From NCBI RefSeq assembly GCF_013328345.1, contig NZ_JABULX010000016.1, positions 1-64,000 of the forward strand: a stretch of 64,000 nt of DNA. Reading direction: 5' to 3'. Each line of letters opens with the position of its first letter. The stretch's first letter is position 1. Positions 7,411 through 17,392 of the stretch are shown in pieces. A program made the translations under genes and the position numbers. The DNA is from Marinifaba aquimaris. GTDB taxonomy: Bacteria; Pseudomonadota; Gammaproteobacteria; Enterobacterales; Alteromonadaceae. The notes under the pieces were generated by a model. That model searched no databases and was not told where the DNA came from. It was given only the letters and a program-made list of their open reading frames with translations.

Positions 7411-10278
7411 ATGAATAAATTCAAACCTAATTTATTAACGCTAGCCATGATGTCGAGCGGTTTGACCTACGGCTCGTATGCATTTGCAGCAGAAGAACAA
7501 TCTGCTGATACAGAAAATGTCGAAGTACAGGAAGTTATCCAAGTTCGCGGTATCCGCCAAAGTATTCTTGGCTCGATTGATAAAAAACGTTATACCGACT
7601 CGGTCAGTGAATTTGTTGATGCCGGTGATTTAGGCTCGCTACCTGATGTCTCTATCGCTGATGCTTTGGGTCGTTTACCTGGTGTAACAGCCGTTAGAGA
7701 CAGCGGTCAATCATCGCAATTAAACATCCGTGGTATGAATGGCGACTTTATTCAAACTACATTAAATGGCCGAGAGCAAGCCTCAACATCTGGTTATACG
7801 GCGGGGAGTCGTTGGATTGCCTTTGACCAGTATCCTGCAGAACTTATCAACCAAGCTGCGGTTTATAAATCACCAAAAGCATCATTGGTTGAAGGTGGCG
7901 TTGCCGGTACAGTTGAGATGAAAACGGCTAACCCATTAATGGCTGAAAAGGACCATAATTTCAAAGGCGCTTTGCGTTTATCATACAACGACGCTGCTGA
8001 AGATGTAGGGGCTGATGAAAACGGACATCGAGTTAGCTTTTCTTATCAAGGTAAATTTGCCGACGATACTTTTGGTGTCGGTTTAGGTGTTGCCGTCTTA
8101 GAGCAACCTAACAGTGCTTATGACATCATAGGTCATGAAGTGAAACGCGAACAAGATTACGCTGGCAATGGCACTATGTATCGCTCTGGTGATGGCTATC
8201 AAATTCGCGCAGCTAAAGGTACGGATGAACGTGTTGGCGCAGTAGCGACTTTAGTTTATCAACCGAATGATAACTTCAAAGCACAATTTGATTATTTCCA
8301 TTCATCATTTGATTCCGAAGACAAGAAAAATGGCCTGAACTTTGAAGGTATGTCAAAAGACTTGGGCGGTTTATACCAATTGGAAAACCCAAGTTTTACC
8401 GGTGATTACTTATCAGGTGGTACGGTCACTAACATAGCCGCAGATGGTCCTTGGTTTGAAATGCGCTCTGAGGATCAATCAACCGAATCGACGACGGATA
8501 GCATAGGCCTTCAAATTGAATATGTAACTGATAAATTTGAGATCAGTGTTGATGTAGCGCACAGTGAAGGTGAGAAGACAAGGCTCGATCGCATTGCGTC
8601 AATGCATGCTTACCAATTTGGCTCTGATGTTATTGATGGTGTCTCAGTTGATACTTGGCAAGAGTTAGAAGGCCAAGAGATCTCATTCCAAAACCGCAGT
8701 GGGCAAGCGCCTATTATTGGCTTAAACACAGATTACACTGACCTTAGTCATATGCGTTTAGGTATTTGGGAACAGTTCCCGCATAAATACACTGACGAAA
8801 TTGATAGCTTTAAAACTGATTTTAAATATTACCTTGCGAGTGACTTTATCACTTCAATTGAGACTGGCTTTAGGTACTCTGAGCGTAAATTTACCGATGA
8901 ACGTTCAACATTCCGTTGGGGTACACGCGAAGGTCAACAAGGTTATGTTGATGCAAATGGCAATATCACCAACATTAAAGGTTGTGAATTCAACCATATG
9001 AATCACCCTTGCCAACCTGCTTCTTTAGACGGTTTTGTTAAAGTAGATAATGTTAAAGGTTTGCAGTTTTTAGAGCTGGATTTACCAGGTATTGCTAACG
9101 ATATCTTTGGCCCTGGCAATTACGATGCACAACAAACTTGGGAACATAACTGGACGTTAATAGAAAGTGGCGCGTTGGAAGAAGAAGTGACTGCACTTTA
9201 TTTTATGGCGAACTTTGAAGCGGAAGTTGGCAATATTCCAGTAACAGGTAACGTGGGTGTGCGTTATGTTGAAACTGACACCAAATCGATTGGTATCCAA
9301 CAATTACCTGCAGGTGAAATCGGTGATGAAATTACCGATGATAATGGCGTAACACGCACAGATTATCAAAACATTAAATACGGTCCTGAATATTCAGATA
9401 CCTTGCCATCGATCAATTTAAACTTCCAATTATCAGAAAATGATCAGCTTCGTGTAGCTGCTGCTAAGGTAATGGCACGCCCACCTGTTTATCAACTTCG
9501 CGGTGGTGCCGGTTCTTGGGTTGATACTGCAAATGATGGTACGAGCCCAAGATACAACGTTTGGTCTAAAGGTAACCCTAACCTAGACCCATTCCGCGCA
9601 ACACAACTTGATATTTCTTACGAGCATTATGCTGATGATGGCAGTGCTTATGTAGTTGCGGCTTTCTACAAAGATGTCGAGTCTTTAATTGAAACCATCG
9701 TGTATCAAGAAGGTGAAGTCGACTGGTCAGAAATTGGTATTGAAGCACCAGAAGGTTATGTTGAAGGTCAATATCAAACGGTACAAAACACCGATGAAGG
9801 TGGCTATATCCGCGGTTTAGAGTTTGCTTATACAACGGTATTTGACAACTTACCGGGTATTTTCGCTGGTCTAGGTTTGAATGCAAACTACTCATTTACC
9901 CAAACGGATGTTGAAGTTAATGGTGGTCTTAATTTAGGCAATGAAATGGTCGATATGCCAGGGCTCTCTGAACATGTATGGAGCGGTACTATTTTCTGGG
10001 ATATAGGCAATTTTAGTACGCACTTTAATGCACGTTGTCGCGATGACTATATCTATGATGGTGCAACACCGGGCGGTTCGAGCAAACAATTAGCAGAAGC
10101 TTATACAGTGGTCGATTGGCAAGCCAGTTATGATTTTGAAAATGGTATTGATGCCGTTATCCAAGTTAATAACTTAACTGACGAAGCTAATATCACTACA
10201 TATGGCAACTCTTTGGCTACAGGTACCTACAAAGAGTTTGGTCGCCAGTTCTACTTCGGTATTAACTTTAGCTATTAA
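7411..10278 (+). CDS. TonB-dependent outer-membrane receptor, probable maltodextrin receptor
   Basis: A 955-residue energised outer-membrane importer. Residues 1-27 are a signal peptide (cleavage after AYAFA-like ASYAFA/AEEQ), then a TonB-box-like stretch (VQEVIQVRG, about 37-45), a plug domain (about 55-175, with SIADALGRLPGVTAVRD and LNIRGMNGDF) and the 22-strand barrel ending in the aromatic C-terminus YFGINFSY. This long form is the type common in carbohydrate loci of Caulobacter, Xanthomonas and Alteromonadales. Upstream operator and downstream alpha-glucan hydrolases suggest maltodextrin as ligand. An oddity is Cys in ARCRDDY near residue 876, where this family usually shows Tyr. Followed by a hairpin, then the halogenase-like gene. 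Confidence 0.93.
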   Translation: MNKFKPNLLTLAMMSSGLTYGSYAFAAEEQSADTENVEVQEVIQVRGIRQSILGSIDKKRYTDSVSEFVDAGDLGSLPDVSIADALGRLPGVTAVRDSGQSSQLNIRGMNGDFIQTTLNGREQASTSGYTAGSRWIAFDQYPAELINQAAVYKSPKASLVEGGVAGTVEMKTANPLMAEKDHNFKGALRLSYNDAAEDVGADENGHRVSFSYQGKFADDTFGVGLGVAVLEQPNSAYDIIGHEVKREQDYAGNGTMYRSGDGYQIRAAKGTDERVGAVATLVYQPNDNFKAQFDYFHSSFDSEDKKNGLNFEGMSKDLGGLYQLENPSFTGDYLSGGTVTNIAADGPWFEMRSEDQSTESTTDSIGLQIEYVTDKFEISVDVAHSEGEKTRLDRIASMHAYQFGSDVIDGVSVDTWQELEGQEISFQNRSGQAPIIGLNTDYTDLSHMRLGIWEQFPHKYTDEIDSFKTDFKYYLASDFITSIETGFRYSERKFTDERSTFRWGTREGQQGYVDANGNITNIKGCEFNHMNHPCQPASLDGFVKVDNVKGLQFLELDLPGIANDIFGPGNYDAQQTWEHNWTLIESGALEEEVTALYFMANFEAEVGNIPVTGNVGVRYVETDTKSIGIQQLPAGEIGDEITDDNGVTRTDYQNIKYGPEYSDTLPSINLNFQLSENDQLRVAAAKVMARPPVYQLRGGAGSWVDTANDGTSPRYNVWSKGNPNLDPFRATQLDISYEHYADDGSAYVVAAFYKDVESLIETIVYQEGEVDWSEIGIEAPEGYVEGQYQTVQNTDEGGYIRGLEFAYTTVFDNLPGIFAGLGLNANYSFTQTDVEVNGGLNLGNEMVDMPGLSEHVWSGTIFWDIGNFSTHFNARCRDDYIYDGATPGGSSKQLAEAYTVVDWQASYDFENGIDAVIQVNNLTDEANITTYGNSLATGTYKEFGRQFYFGINFSY

Positions 10279-10311
10279 ATTCATCAATAGTTACAGAGGT
10301 TTACTAAACTT

Positions 10312-10348
10312 AAAGCCGCTCAAGGCGAGATCTTGAGTGGCTTTTTTT
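10312..10348 (+). terminator. Terminator/attenuator between the TonB receptor and downstream genes
   Basis: AAAGCCGCTCAAG and CTTGAGTGGCTTT make a long stem (one G-T pair) with a six-base loop, ending in seven Ts. It stands between the receptor and three same-strand genes whose own promoter is not evident in the 32 bases that remain, so partial read-through (lower expression downstream) is plausible. Confidence 0.85.
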
Positions 10349-10380
10349 AAACTCAATAAATGAGCAAGTAGGAGAACTGG

Positions 10381-11901
10381 ATGGATTTTTCAAAAGCAAA
10401 AGGTAAACGCATTGTTATTTTAGGTGGTGGCACTGCCGGCTGGATGGCGGCTAATTTAATTGCTAAAAGTTGGCAAGGTTTAGGTGTTGATATTTCTTTG
10501 GTCGAATCGTCAGATATTGGCATTATCGGCGTAGGAGAGGGCTCAACACCTCAACTTAAGGGCTTTATGGATTTTTTAGGTTTAGCTGAAAAAGACTGGA
10601 TGCCAAAATGTAATGCGACGTTTAAAAATGGTATACGTTTTAATAATTGGTCAACAAAACCTGGTTATGAGAGCTATTTTCACCCTTTTCCCGCTCAACC
10701 TGATGACTATACGGCGCCTGCGTTTTTCCATAATAGCTTTTTACGCCGCCAGGGGGTCAATTTAGAAGGTCACCCTGATCACTTCTTTTTAGCAACGTAT
10801 CTAGCTAATAAACAATTAGCACCGAAGGCACAATATTCTTTTCCGTTTGAAATGAATTATGGCTATCACTTTGACTCTCATTTATTAGGGCAAGTTTTAG
10901 CGGAAAATGCCCAAACACTAGGTGTGAAGCGAATCGAAGGTACAGTTAATCAAGTCAATCAAAACACCAGTGGGGACATTGCCAATATCGTAACGGCTCA
11001 AGGCAATACACTTGCAGCTGATATTTTTATCGACTGCACAGGGTTTCGCAGTTTGTTATTGCAAGACACACTTAAAGTCCCTTTCAAATTTTATAAAGAT
11101 AATCTATTTAACGATTCTGCAGTGGTGCTGCCAACGTCAGCCTCAGCTGAAATTGCATCTCAAACCGAGTCAACAGCGCTTAAAAATGGCTGGGCTTGGA
11201 AAATTCCTCTGACCAACCGAACCGGTAATGGCTATGTGTATAGTTCGAGCTTTACTGATAGTGATCAAGCGGAAACTGAATTAAGAGCTCACCTAGGTTT
11301 ATTAGATTCAGACGTGCAAGCAAGACACTTGAAAATGAAAGTGGGACGAGTTGAACAGCACTGGGCTAAAAACTGTGTGGCGGTTGGCTTATCACAAGGC
11401 TTTATTGAGCCACTAGAGGCTACCGCGCTGCATATCGTTCAGGAAACCATTCAAGGTTTTATTGAGCATTACCAAAAAGGTGATTTTACTGACCAGTATC
11501 AAGCGAGCTACAACCAAAATATTAATCGCCGATTTGAAGCCATTCGCGATTATATTGTTGGGCATTATCGCATTAACTCTCGTACCGATAGTCAATACTG
11601 GTTAGCCAATGCGAATAACAACAAGTTATCACATTCACTGTACGATATTTTATCGACTTGGATGCAAGGTAAAAACTTATCCGATGAAATCGATCGCCAA
11701 AACATAGGCGATTACTACCCCTCTATTTCATGGCATTGCTTATTAGCTGGCTATGGCATATATCCCGATGCGCAGCAACTACAGGCGCCCAAAGACATTG
11801 CCAGTCAGCATAACCCGGCTCACATACTGGACTTCATTCACCGTTGTTCACTCAACTTTCAATCTCATCGAAAAACACTCGAGAGTTTTTCTACGCAATA
11901 A
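10381..11901 (+). CDS. Tryptophan-halogenase-family flavoprotein in a sugar locus
   Basis: An FAD-dependent enzyme of the tryptophan 7-halogenase family, 506 residues, cytosolic. Seen: FAD-binding GGGTAGWMAA (15-24), the Lys of NATFKNGIRF (K82, where the catalytic Lys of PrnA-type enzymes lies), the family signature GWAWKIPL (270-277), and GFIEPLEATALH with Glu343/Glu346. AGGAG precedes the ATG at 10381. It lies 102 bp after the receptor and 15 bp before the GH31 gene. Homologues are often found next to TonB receptors in polysaccharide loci, where a true halogenation role has not been shown to my knowledge. I therefore name the family and leave the substrate open. Confidence 0.88.
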   Translation: MDFSKAKGKRIVILGGGTAGWMAANLIAKSWQGLGVDISLVESSDIGIIGVGEGSTPQLKGFMDFLGLAEKDWMPKCNATFKNGIRFNNWSTKPGYESYFHPFPAQPDDYTAPAFFHNSFLRRQGVNLEGHPDHFFLATYLANKQLAPKAQYSFPFEMNYGYHFDSHLLGQVLAENAQTLGVKRIEGTVNQVNQNTSGDIANIVTAQGNTLAADIFIDCTGFRSLLLQDTLKVPFKFYKDNLFNDSAVVLPTSASAEIASQTESTALKNGWAWKIPLTNRTGNGYVYSSSFTDSDQAETELRAHLGLLDSDVQARHLKMKVGRVEQHWAKNCVAVGLSQGFIEPLEATALHIVQETIQGFIEHYQKGDFTDQYQASYNQNINRRFEAIRDYIVGHYRINSRTDSQYWLANANNNKLSHSLYDILSTWMQGKNLSDEIDRQNIGDYYPSISWHCLLAGYGIYPDAQQLQAPKDIASQHNPAHILDFIHRCSLNFQSHRKTLESFSTQ

Positions 11902-11916
11902 CACAGGAGTTTTTTA

Positions 11917-14349
11917 ATGTTATTTCCACGCTTGCTTGGCATAGCGCTGATATTCATTTTCAGCACTGGCCTACTTGAGGCGAGAGAATATCTTTCGCAT
12001 CAAGTTGTTGACTCAAATTTGATCGTCAAAACTGACCAAGGTGAAGTCAAAATCAAAGCTATTCATTCGCAAGCCATGGAAGTGCTTTACCAAAAAGTTG
12101 GGGTGAAAAACTTGCCGTCTTTTTCCTTGATTGAGCAAAAAAATCAGCCGCAAACTCGTTTGAAAAACAATAAAAAAGAACTGGTGTTTACCACTTCAGG
12201 TTTGACTGCGGTGATCACTAAATCCCCTTTTAATATTGCATTTTACCGAGACCAAGAATTATTAATTGCAGAAGAGTTAGGCTTTTTCTCTCATACTGGT
12301 TTATTAGGTTTTCGCTTTAAAGTCGATGAAGATGAAAAATTTTTAGGTGGCGGTCAGCGCGTATTAGGCATGGACAGACGTGGTCATCGCATTCCACTTT
12401 ATAACCGCGCCCATTACGGTTATGAAACTGAATCGAATCAAATGAATTACAGCTTGCCCGCATTAATGTCGAGCAAAAAGTATTTGGTGCTATTTGATAA
12501 CACCGCAAAAGGTGCCATTGATATTGCTCATGCCGAGAAAAATATCGTGCAATTTGAAGCAGTTGGTGGTCGTTCTTCTTATGTTATTGCAACTGATAAT
12601 AGTTATTCAGAGTTAGTTAGCACTTACACTGATTTGACGGGTAAGCAACCGTTATTACCGCGTTGGGCCTTGGGTAATTTTGCATCTCGCTTTGGTTATC
12701 GCAATGAAGCTGAAGCGCGCAATGTTGTAAAAATGCACCAAGCGCAAGATTTTCCACTGGATGCCATCATCTTTGATTTATATTGGTTTGGTCCTGACAT
12801 TCAAGGTCATATGGGCAATTTAGATTGGGATCGCAATGCCTTTCCAACTCCTGAGAAAATGATCAAAGACTTTAAAAATGATGGCATTAAAACAGTACTG
12901 ATTTCAGAGCCTTTTATCTTAACCACATCGAGTAAATGGGACAGTGCCGTTCAAGCCGATGCTTTAGGCACCAATTTAGCGGGCGACCCTAAAGTATTTA
13001 ATTTCTATTTTGGCGAAACGGGTTTAGTCGATGTTTTTAATGATCAAGGACGAGACTGGTTCTGGTCACAATATCAGCCTTTACTCGAACAAGGTGTTGA
13101 AGGTTGGTGGGGCGATCTCGGTGAGCCTGAAGTACATCCACACGATATGTTACATACCTTGAATGGCCAGCAATACACAGCCGATGAATTACACAATGTA
13201 TATGGTCACGAATGGGCAAAATTGGTGTATCAGCAAACATTAAAAGTGAACCCACAAAAGCGTCCGTTTATTTTAATGCGCGCCGGTTTTGCAGGTTCAC
13301 AGCGCTATGGTTTGATCCCTTGGACAGGTGATGTTAACCGCACCTGGGGTGGCTTAAAACCGCAAGTGGAATTGGCACTGCAAATGGGAATGTTTGGCTT
13401 AGGTTATATTCACTCTGATTTAGGTGGCTTTGCCGGCGGCGATAGCTTTGATAAAGAGCTTTATATCCGCTGGTTACAATACGGTGTCTTCCAACCGATT
13501 TACCGTCCGCATGCACAAGAGCATATCGCGCCAGAGCCAGTTTTTCACGACAAAGAAACCCAAGATATCGTGCGTAATTTCATAAAGTTACGTTATCAAT
13601 TACTGCCTTATAACTATACCTTAGCCTACCAAAACGCCACTCAAGGTACGCCGTTGATGCGTCCGTTATTTTTCATTGATGAGACTAAAGCGCTGATTGA
13701 TTACAAAGATGCTTATCTTTGGGGCGATGCATTTTTAGTTGCACCTGTAACTGATGCTGGTGCAACTAAACAAATGGTAAAAGTACCACAAGGCGTTTGG
13801 TTTGATTATTGGAGTGGTCAGCAATACCAAGGGAAAAAAGGTGGCTTAGATACTGAAATTGCCGTTACGCTTGAAACCATTCCAGTACTTGTTAAAGCCG
13901 GTAGTTTTGTACCGCAAGCGAGTGCAATGTCTTCAACTGAGCAATACGACACTACACAGTTAATTTTGGATTATTACCACGATAGCTCAGTAAAAAATTC
14001 ACGTGGTGTACTCTATCACGACGACGGTATCACGCCTTATGCTGAGCAAGGTCAGGCTAATCAAAAATTGAATTTTACCGCAACCTTTGACCAAGCTCTG
14101 ACAATCTCACTAGCCGCTGAACATACCCAGTATGATATGCCTAATAATAGGCAATTGACCCTGACAATTAAGCATTGGAATCAACCAATAAGCCAAGTCA
14201 AAGTCCACCAACAAAACACCACTGCGGTATTACAATGCGTGGGTACTAAGCTGCAAACTTGTTATCAACTTACTGATGATGGCTTAACGGTTTTCCTTAA
14301 CTGGAATGTTGAACAAGCTACTGACATCTCTATTCACCCGTTGCACTAA
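11917..14349 (+). CDS. GH31 alpha-glucosidase, exported
   Basis: A retaining alpha-glucosidase of 810 residues. It begins with a signal peptide (RLLGIALIFIFSTGLLEA, cleavage near residue 22), then an N-terminal beta-sandwich (about 25-235), the catalytic barrel (about 240-580, with IIFDLYWFGPDIQGHMG and WTGDVNRTWGGL) and C-terminal beta domains. Likely catalytic residues are D400 in GWWGDLGEPE (nucleophile position) and D472 in TGDVNR (acid/base position). CAGGAG precedes the ATG. It sits tightly between the halogenase-like gene and the amylase. Inferred role: periplasmic release of glucose or maltose from maltodextrins; alpha-xylosidase or sulfoquinovosidase activity is possible for the family but less likely in this context. 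Confidence 0.9.
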   Translation: MLFPRLLGIALIFIFSTGLLEAREYLSHQVVDSNLIVKTDQGEVKIKAIHSQAMEVLYQKVGVKNLPSFSLIEQKNQPQTRLKNNKKELVFTTSGLTAVITKSPFNIAFYRDQELLIAEELGFFSHTGLLGFRFKVDEDEKFLGGGQRVLGMDRRGHRIPLYNRAHYGYETESNQMNYSLPALMSSKKYLVLFDNTAKGAIDIAHAEKNIVQFEAVGGRSSYVIATDNSYSELVSTYTDLTGKQPLLPRWALGNFASRFGYRNEAEARNVVKMHQAQDFPLDAIIFDLYWFGPDIQGHMGNLDWDRNAFPTPEKMIKDFKNDGIKTVLISEPFILTTSSKWDSAVQADALGTNLAGDPKVFNFYFGETGLVDVFNDQGRDWFWSQYQPLLEQGVEGWWGDLGEPEVHPHDMLHTLNGQQYTADELHNVYGHEWAKLVYQQTLKVNPQKRPFILMRAGFAGSQRYGLIPWTGDVNRTWGGLKPQVELALQMGMFGLGYIHSDLGGFAGGDSFDKELYIRWLQYGVFQPIYRPHAQEHIAPEPVFHDKETQDIVRNFIKLRYQLLPYNYTLAYQNATQGTPLMRPLFFIDETKALIDYKDAYLWGDAFLVAPVTDAGATKQMVKVPQGVWFDYWSGQQYQGKKGGLDTEIAVTLETIPVLVKAGSFVPQASAMSSTEQYDTTQLILDYYHDSSVKNSRGVLYHDDGITPYAEQGQANQKLNFTATFDQALTISLAAEHTQYDMPNNRQLTLTIKHWNQPISQVKVHQQNTTAVLQCVGTKLQTCYQLTDDGLTVFLNWNVEQATDISIHPLH

Positions 14350-14364
14350 CAAAATAGATTTATA

Positions 14365-16266
14365 ATGATGAAACAATTTTCAAAAAAACTCATGCTAGGT
14401 TTATCGGTTGCAGCGTTAACGGCTTGTAGTCAGATTAGTCATGATAAGCCTTCACAGGACGCGCAATTGAACCAAGCAGAACAGGTAAAACAAGAAAAAG
14501 CCATTGTTTACCAAGTGTTTACCCGCTTATTTGGAAACACTAATACCACCAACAAACCTTGGGGTACGATTGAAGAAAATGGCGTGGGTAAATTTAATGA
14601 CTTTACCGATACAGCCCTTCAAGGCATTAAAGAGTTAGGGGTCACTCATATTTGGTACACAGGTGTACCACATCATGCCGTGATCCGCGATTACACCGCC
14701 GAAGGCATTAGCAATGATGACCCCGATGTGGTTAAAGGCCGTGCAGGTTCACCTTATGCGGTTAAAGATTACTACACGGTTAATCCAGATTTAGCAGAAA
14801 ACCCTGCCAATCGCTTAGCTGAGTTCGAAGCTTTAATTGCCCGCACACATAACAATGATATGAAAGTGATCATTGATATTGTGCCTAATCACGTGGCACG
14901 TAATTATCAGTCGTTGGCAAAACCAGCGGGTGTTGAAGATTTTGGCATCAGCGATGATACGTCTGTGGCTTATAAGCGCGATAACAATTTTTATTATGTT
15001 GTTGGTGAAGCGTTTAAAGTACCAGAAGCTGAAAATGATTATCAGCCTTTAGGTGGAGAACGTCATCCACTTGCCGATGGTCAGTTTGATGAAAACCCAG
15101 CGAAATGGACAGGTAATGGCTCGCGCTTAGCGCAACCAAAAGCCGGTGATTGGTACGAAACGGTAAAAGTGAATTACGGTGTACGTCCAGATGGCAGTAA
15201 AGATTTTCCTGAATTACCAGTAGGTTTTGCTGATAAAAACTATCAAGCGCATTATGCGTTTTGGGCTGATAAAGACGTACCTAGCTCTTGGGTGAAATTT
15301 AAAGACATCGCACTTTATTGGACAGCCAAAGGCGTTGATGGTTTTAGATACGACATGGCCGAAATGGTGCCGGTTGAATTTTGGAGTTATATGAATTCGC
15401 ATATCAAGATGCAAAACCCTGATGCTTTTTTACTGGCCGAGATTTATAACCCGAACGCTTATCGCGATTATATTTATTTAGGCAAAATGGATTACTTATA
15501 CGATAAAGTCGATTTATACGATACGTTAAAACCTGTGATGCAAGGTAAGGGCAGTACCGATAATATTGTTTCGATTGCCGATCGCTTTGATGATATCGAG
15601 CATAACTTACTACACTTTTTAGATAACCATGACGAGCAGCGTATTGCCAGCCCTGAGTTTGCTGGGGACGCCAATAAAGGCAAACCTGCGATGTTAGTGT
15701 CTGCGACGATTTCATCAGCGCCTATGATGATCTACTTTGGGCAAGAAGTTGGTGAAGATGGCTCAGAAGATATGGGCTTTGGCAAACCAAGCCGTACCAC
15801 TATTTTTGATTACGCTGGCGTACCTGCTCACCAACGCTGGATGAACAATGGCAAGTTTGACGGTGGTCAGTTAACGGCGGATGAAAAGCAATTACGCGAT
15901 TTTTACGTGCGTTTACTTAACTTTAGCCAAACCAGCACGGCTTTAATGGGGCAATACCAAGAACTGCATTCGGTTAACCGCTCGGCCAATCAAAACTACA
16001 GCGACCGTTTGTTTACTTATCTGCGTTTTGATGAAAACGAAAAGCTATTAATTACCGCTAATTTTGCCAATAAAGATTTAGGTGAGATTGAACTGTTGGT
16101 CCCACAATCGAATATCAAAGCGTTAGGTTTAGCGGATGGTGAATACCGATTAACTGAACAGCTTTACGGTGAGCAAACGGCAAATTTGGTGGTGCTCAAT
16201 GGCCAAGGCCGAGTAAAAGTGAAATTTGATAAGTTGGCGAGTTTAATACTTAAGATTAATCGTTAA
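14365..16266 (+). CDS. GH13 alpha-amylase, lipoprotein
   Basis: A 633-residue alpha-amylase-family hydrolase anchored as a lipoprotein: the signal peptide ends in the lipobox LTAC with C21. GH13 conserved regions are present: DIVPNH, GFRYDMAEM with nucleophile D330, AEIYN with acid/base E359, and FLDNHDE with D423. It starts with the usual IVYQVFTRLFGN. ATG 14365 and ATG 14368 are both possible. It is the last gene of the receptor-halogenase-GH31-amylase run and is followed by a terminator. Inferred role: cleavage of maltodextrins at an envelope membrane, supplying the GH31 enzyme and the MFS importer. Whether it faces outward or inward is not shown. Confidence 0.92.
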   Translation: MMKQFSKKLMLGLSVAALTACSQISHDKPSQDAQLNQAEQVKQEKAIVYQVFTRLFGNTNTTNKPWGTIEENGVGKFNDFTDTALQGIKELGVTHIWYTGVPHHAVIRDYTAEGISNDDPDVVKGRAGSPYAVKDYYTVNPDLAENPANRLAEFEALIARTHNNDMKVIIDIVPNHVARNYQSLAKPAGVEDFGISDDTSVAYKRDNNFYYVVGEAFKVPEAENDYQPLGGERHPLADGQFDENPAKWTGNGSRLAQPKAGDWYETVKVNYGVRPDGSKDFPELPVGFADKNYQAHYAFWADKDVPSSWVKFKDIALYWTAKGVDGFRYDMAEMVPVEFWSYMNSHIKMQNPDAFLLAEIYNPNAYRDYIYLGKMDYLYDKVDLYDTLKPVMQGKGSTDNIVSIADRFDDIEHNLLHFLDNHDEQRIASPEFAGDANKGKPAMLVSATISSAPMMIYFGQEVGEDGSEDMGFGKPSRTTIFDYAGVPAHQRWMNNGKFDGGQLTADEKQLRDFYVRLLNFSQTSTALMGQYQELHSVNRSANQNYSDRLFTYLRFDENEKLLITANFANKDLGEIELLVPQSNIKALGLADGEYRLTEQLYGEQTANLVVLNGQGRVKVKFDKLASLILKINR

Positions 16267-16299
16267 TCGCTTAAAGAATTTTACCTCCTTTTTTTTAAT

Positions 16300-16335
16300 A
16301 AGGTCTGGATGTGTTGTGCACCCAGACCTTTTTTT
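16300..16335 (+). terminator. Rho-independent terminator of the maltodextrin operon
   Basis: AAGGTCTGG and CCAGACCTT form a 9-bp stem with a 13-base loop and a T run after it. It faces the convergent lipoprotein operon, for which the reverse reading lacks a good T tract. Confidence 0.85.
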
Positions 16336-16375
16336 ATTCCAGTCAATACAATTAAGCAACACAGCCCTACATAAG

Positions 16376-17392
16376 CTAATTTGCGAAACTGGCTTGTATT
16401 TGCTGACCAAGTTGTTGGTTAAATCGTTCACCTAATTTAGCAATGGCTTTTTGTTTGGCATGTGATGGCTTACCTGAACCTGCCTTGGCTTTAAAGCTAA
16501 ATTCTGCAATCTTCTTATCTGAAAAATATAAGCTTATTGGGCAAAGAGCCGTAGCAAAATGGGTATTACTTTGCTCGTGTAGCTGCCAGTCAATTCGATA
16601 ATCCAAAATAAAGTCAGCCTGCTGGCGATCGGTTAATAAAAAGCCTTGTTTGGTCAGTGCACTTGATAGCTGGCTATAAGCATCGGTTTGGGAACTGCGA
16701 CTAACGTTTTGTACTATCGCAAATTGGGTATTTTGCCAAATCGCATTCGCTTGATTTAACTGAGCACGCGTAAGTTCGCTCAACATTATTTTTTGGCTTT
16801 GAAATTGCGCTAAGCCTTGGTTGAGCTTATTTCTGTGTGCCATTTTCTGTTTGACTTGAGCGGCCAATTTTAGCTGTTTAAGTTTGTCTTGCGCTTGGGT
16901 GAGTTCGAGCTGATCAATTTGTAGATCAACTTGAGCAATTTCATGCTCTAACAGGGCAATGGCTTTGGCCTTATCAAAAGCAGCTAAGACATAGAAGGTT
17001 TTGTTGCTTTTATCGTGATAGCTTTCAATTAATTGCACACCTTGTAAGTTCTCAGCCGATGTTGAACTTTGAATATTTTCTGTCACTTGATAATCAAATT
17101 GCTGCTGATTACCCGCCTGATGTAATTGGCTATCTGCTGCTAATGTGACTGCAATCGTTTTCGCCAATTCAACGCGTGCAGCATCATTTGCTCGTTGTTG
17201 AGCCGTTGCTACAGAGTCAGTGATAGTGGCAATACCAATTGCGTAGATATAACGACTATCTTGTGGTGTTTGGCTTAACCACAAAGGCTTGCTTTGGCGA
17301 CTATTACTATGCGTTTTATCTGTACTGCTGCAAGCAGATAAAAGTAAACAAAGCGAAAGCAAACCCAGTAGGGAGAAGTGTTTATAACGCAA
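16376..17392 (-). CDS. LPP20-family lipoprotein, last gene of lipoprotein operon
   Basis: A predicted envelope lipoprotein with an LPP20-like first domain (WLSQTPQDSRYIYAIGIATI, then a helix rich in Ala/Arg), a charged coiled coil at about 145-200 and a second alpha/beta domain. With the TTG start at 17392 it is 338 residues: the signal peptide is compact with lipobox LLSAC (C21) and AGGAG lies ten bases upstream. An ATG at 17434 would add 14 residues and give an unusually long basic n-region; it cannot be excluded. It overlaps the LpoB-like gene, so the two are translated together. LPP20 proteins are poorly understood; a link to peptidoglycan or the outer membrane is inferred from the neighbours only. 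Confidence 0.75.
   Translation of the reverse strand: MRYKHFSLLGLLSLCLLLSACSSTDKTHSNSRQSKPLWLSQTPQDSRYIYAIGIATITDSVATAQQRANDAARVELAKTIAVTLAADSQLHQAGNQQQFDYQVTENIQSSTSAENLQGVQLIESYHDKSNKTFYVLAAFDKAKAIALLEHEIAQVDLQIDQLELTQAQDKLKQLKLAAQVKQKMAHRNKLNQGLAQFQSQKIMLSELTRAQLNQANAIWQNTQFAIVQNVSRSSQTDAYSQLSSALTKQGFLLTDRQQADFILDYRIDWQLHEQSNTHFATALCPISLYFSDKKIAEFSFKAKAGSGKPSHAKQKAIAKLGERFNQQLGQQIQASFAN

Noticed and set aside
15404-15715. 103-residue frame antisense to the amylase
   Set aside because: The amylase catalytic motifs lie in the plus-strand frame; this frame has no recognisable domain.
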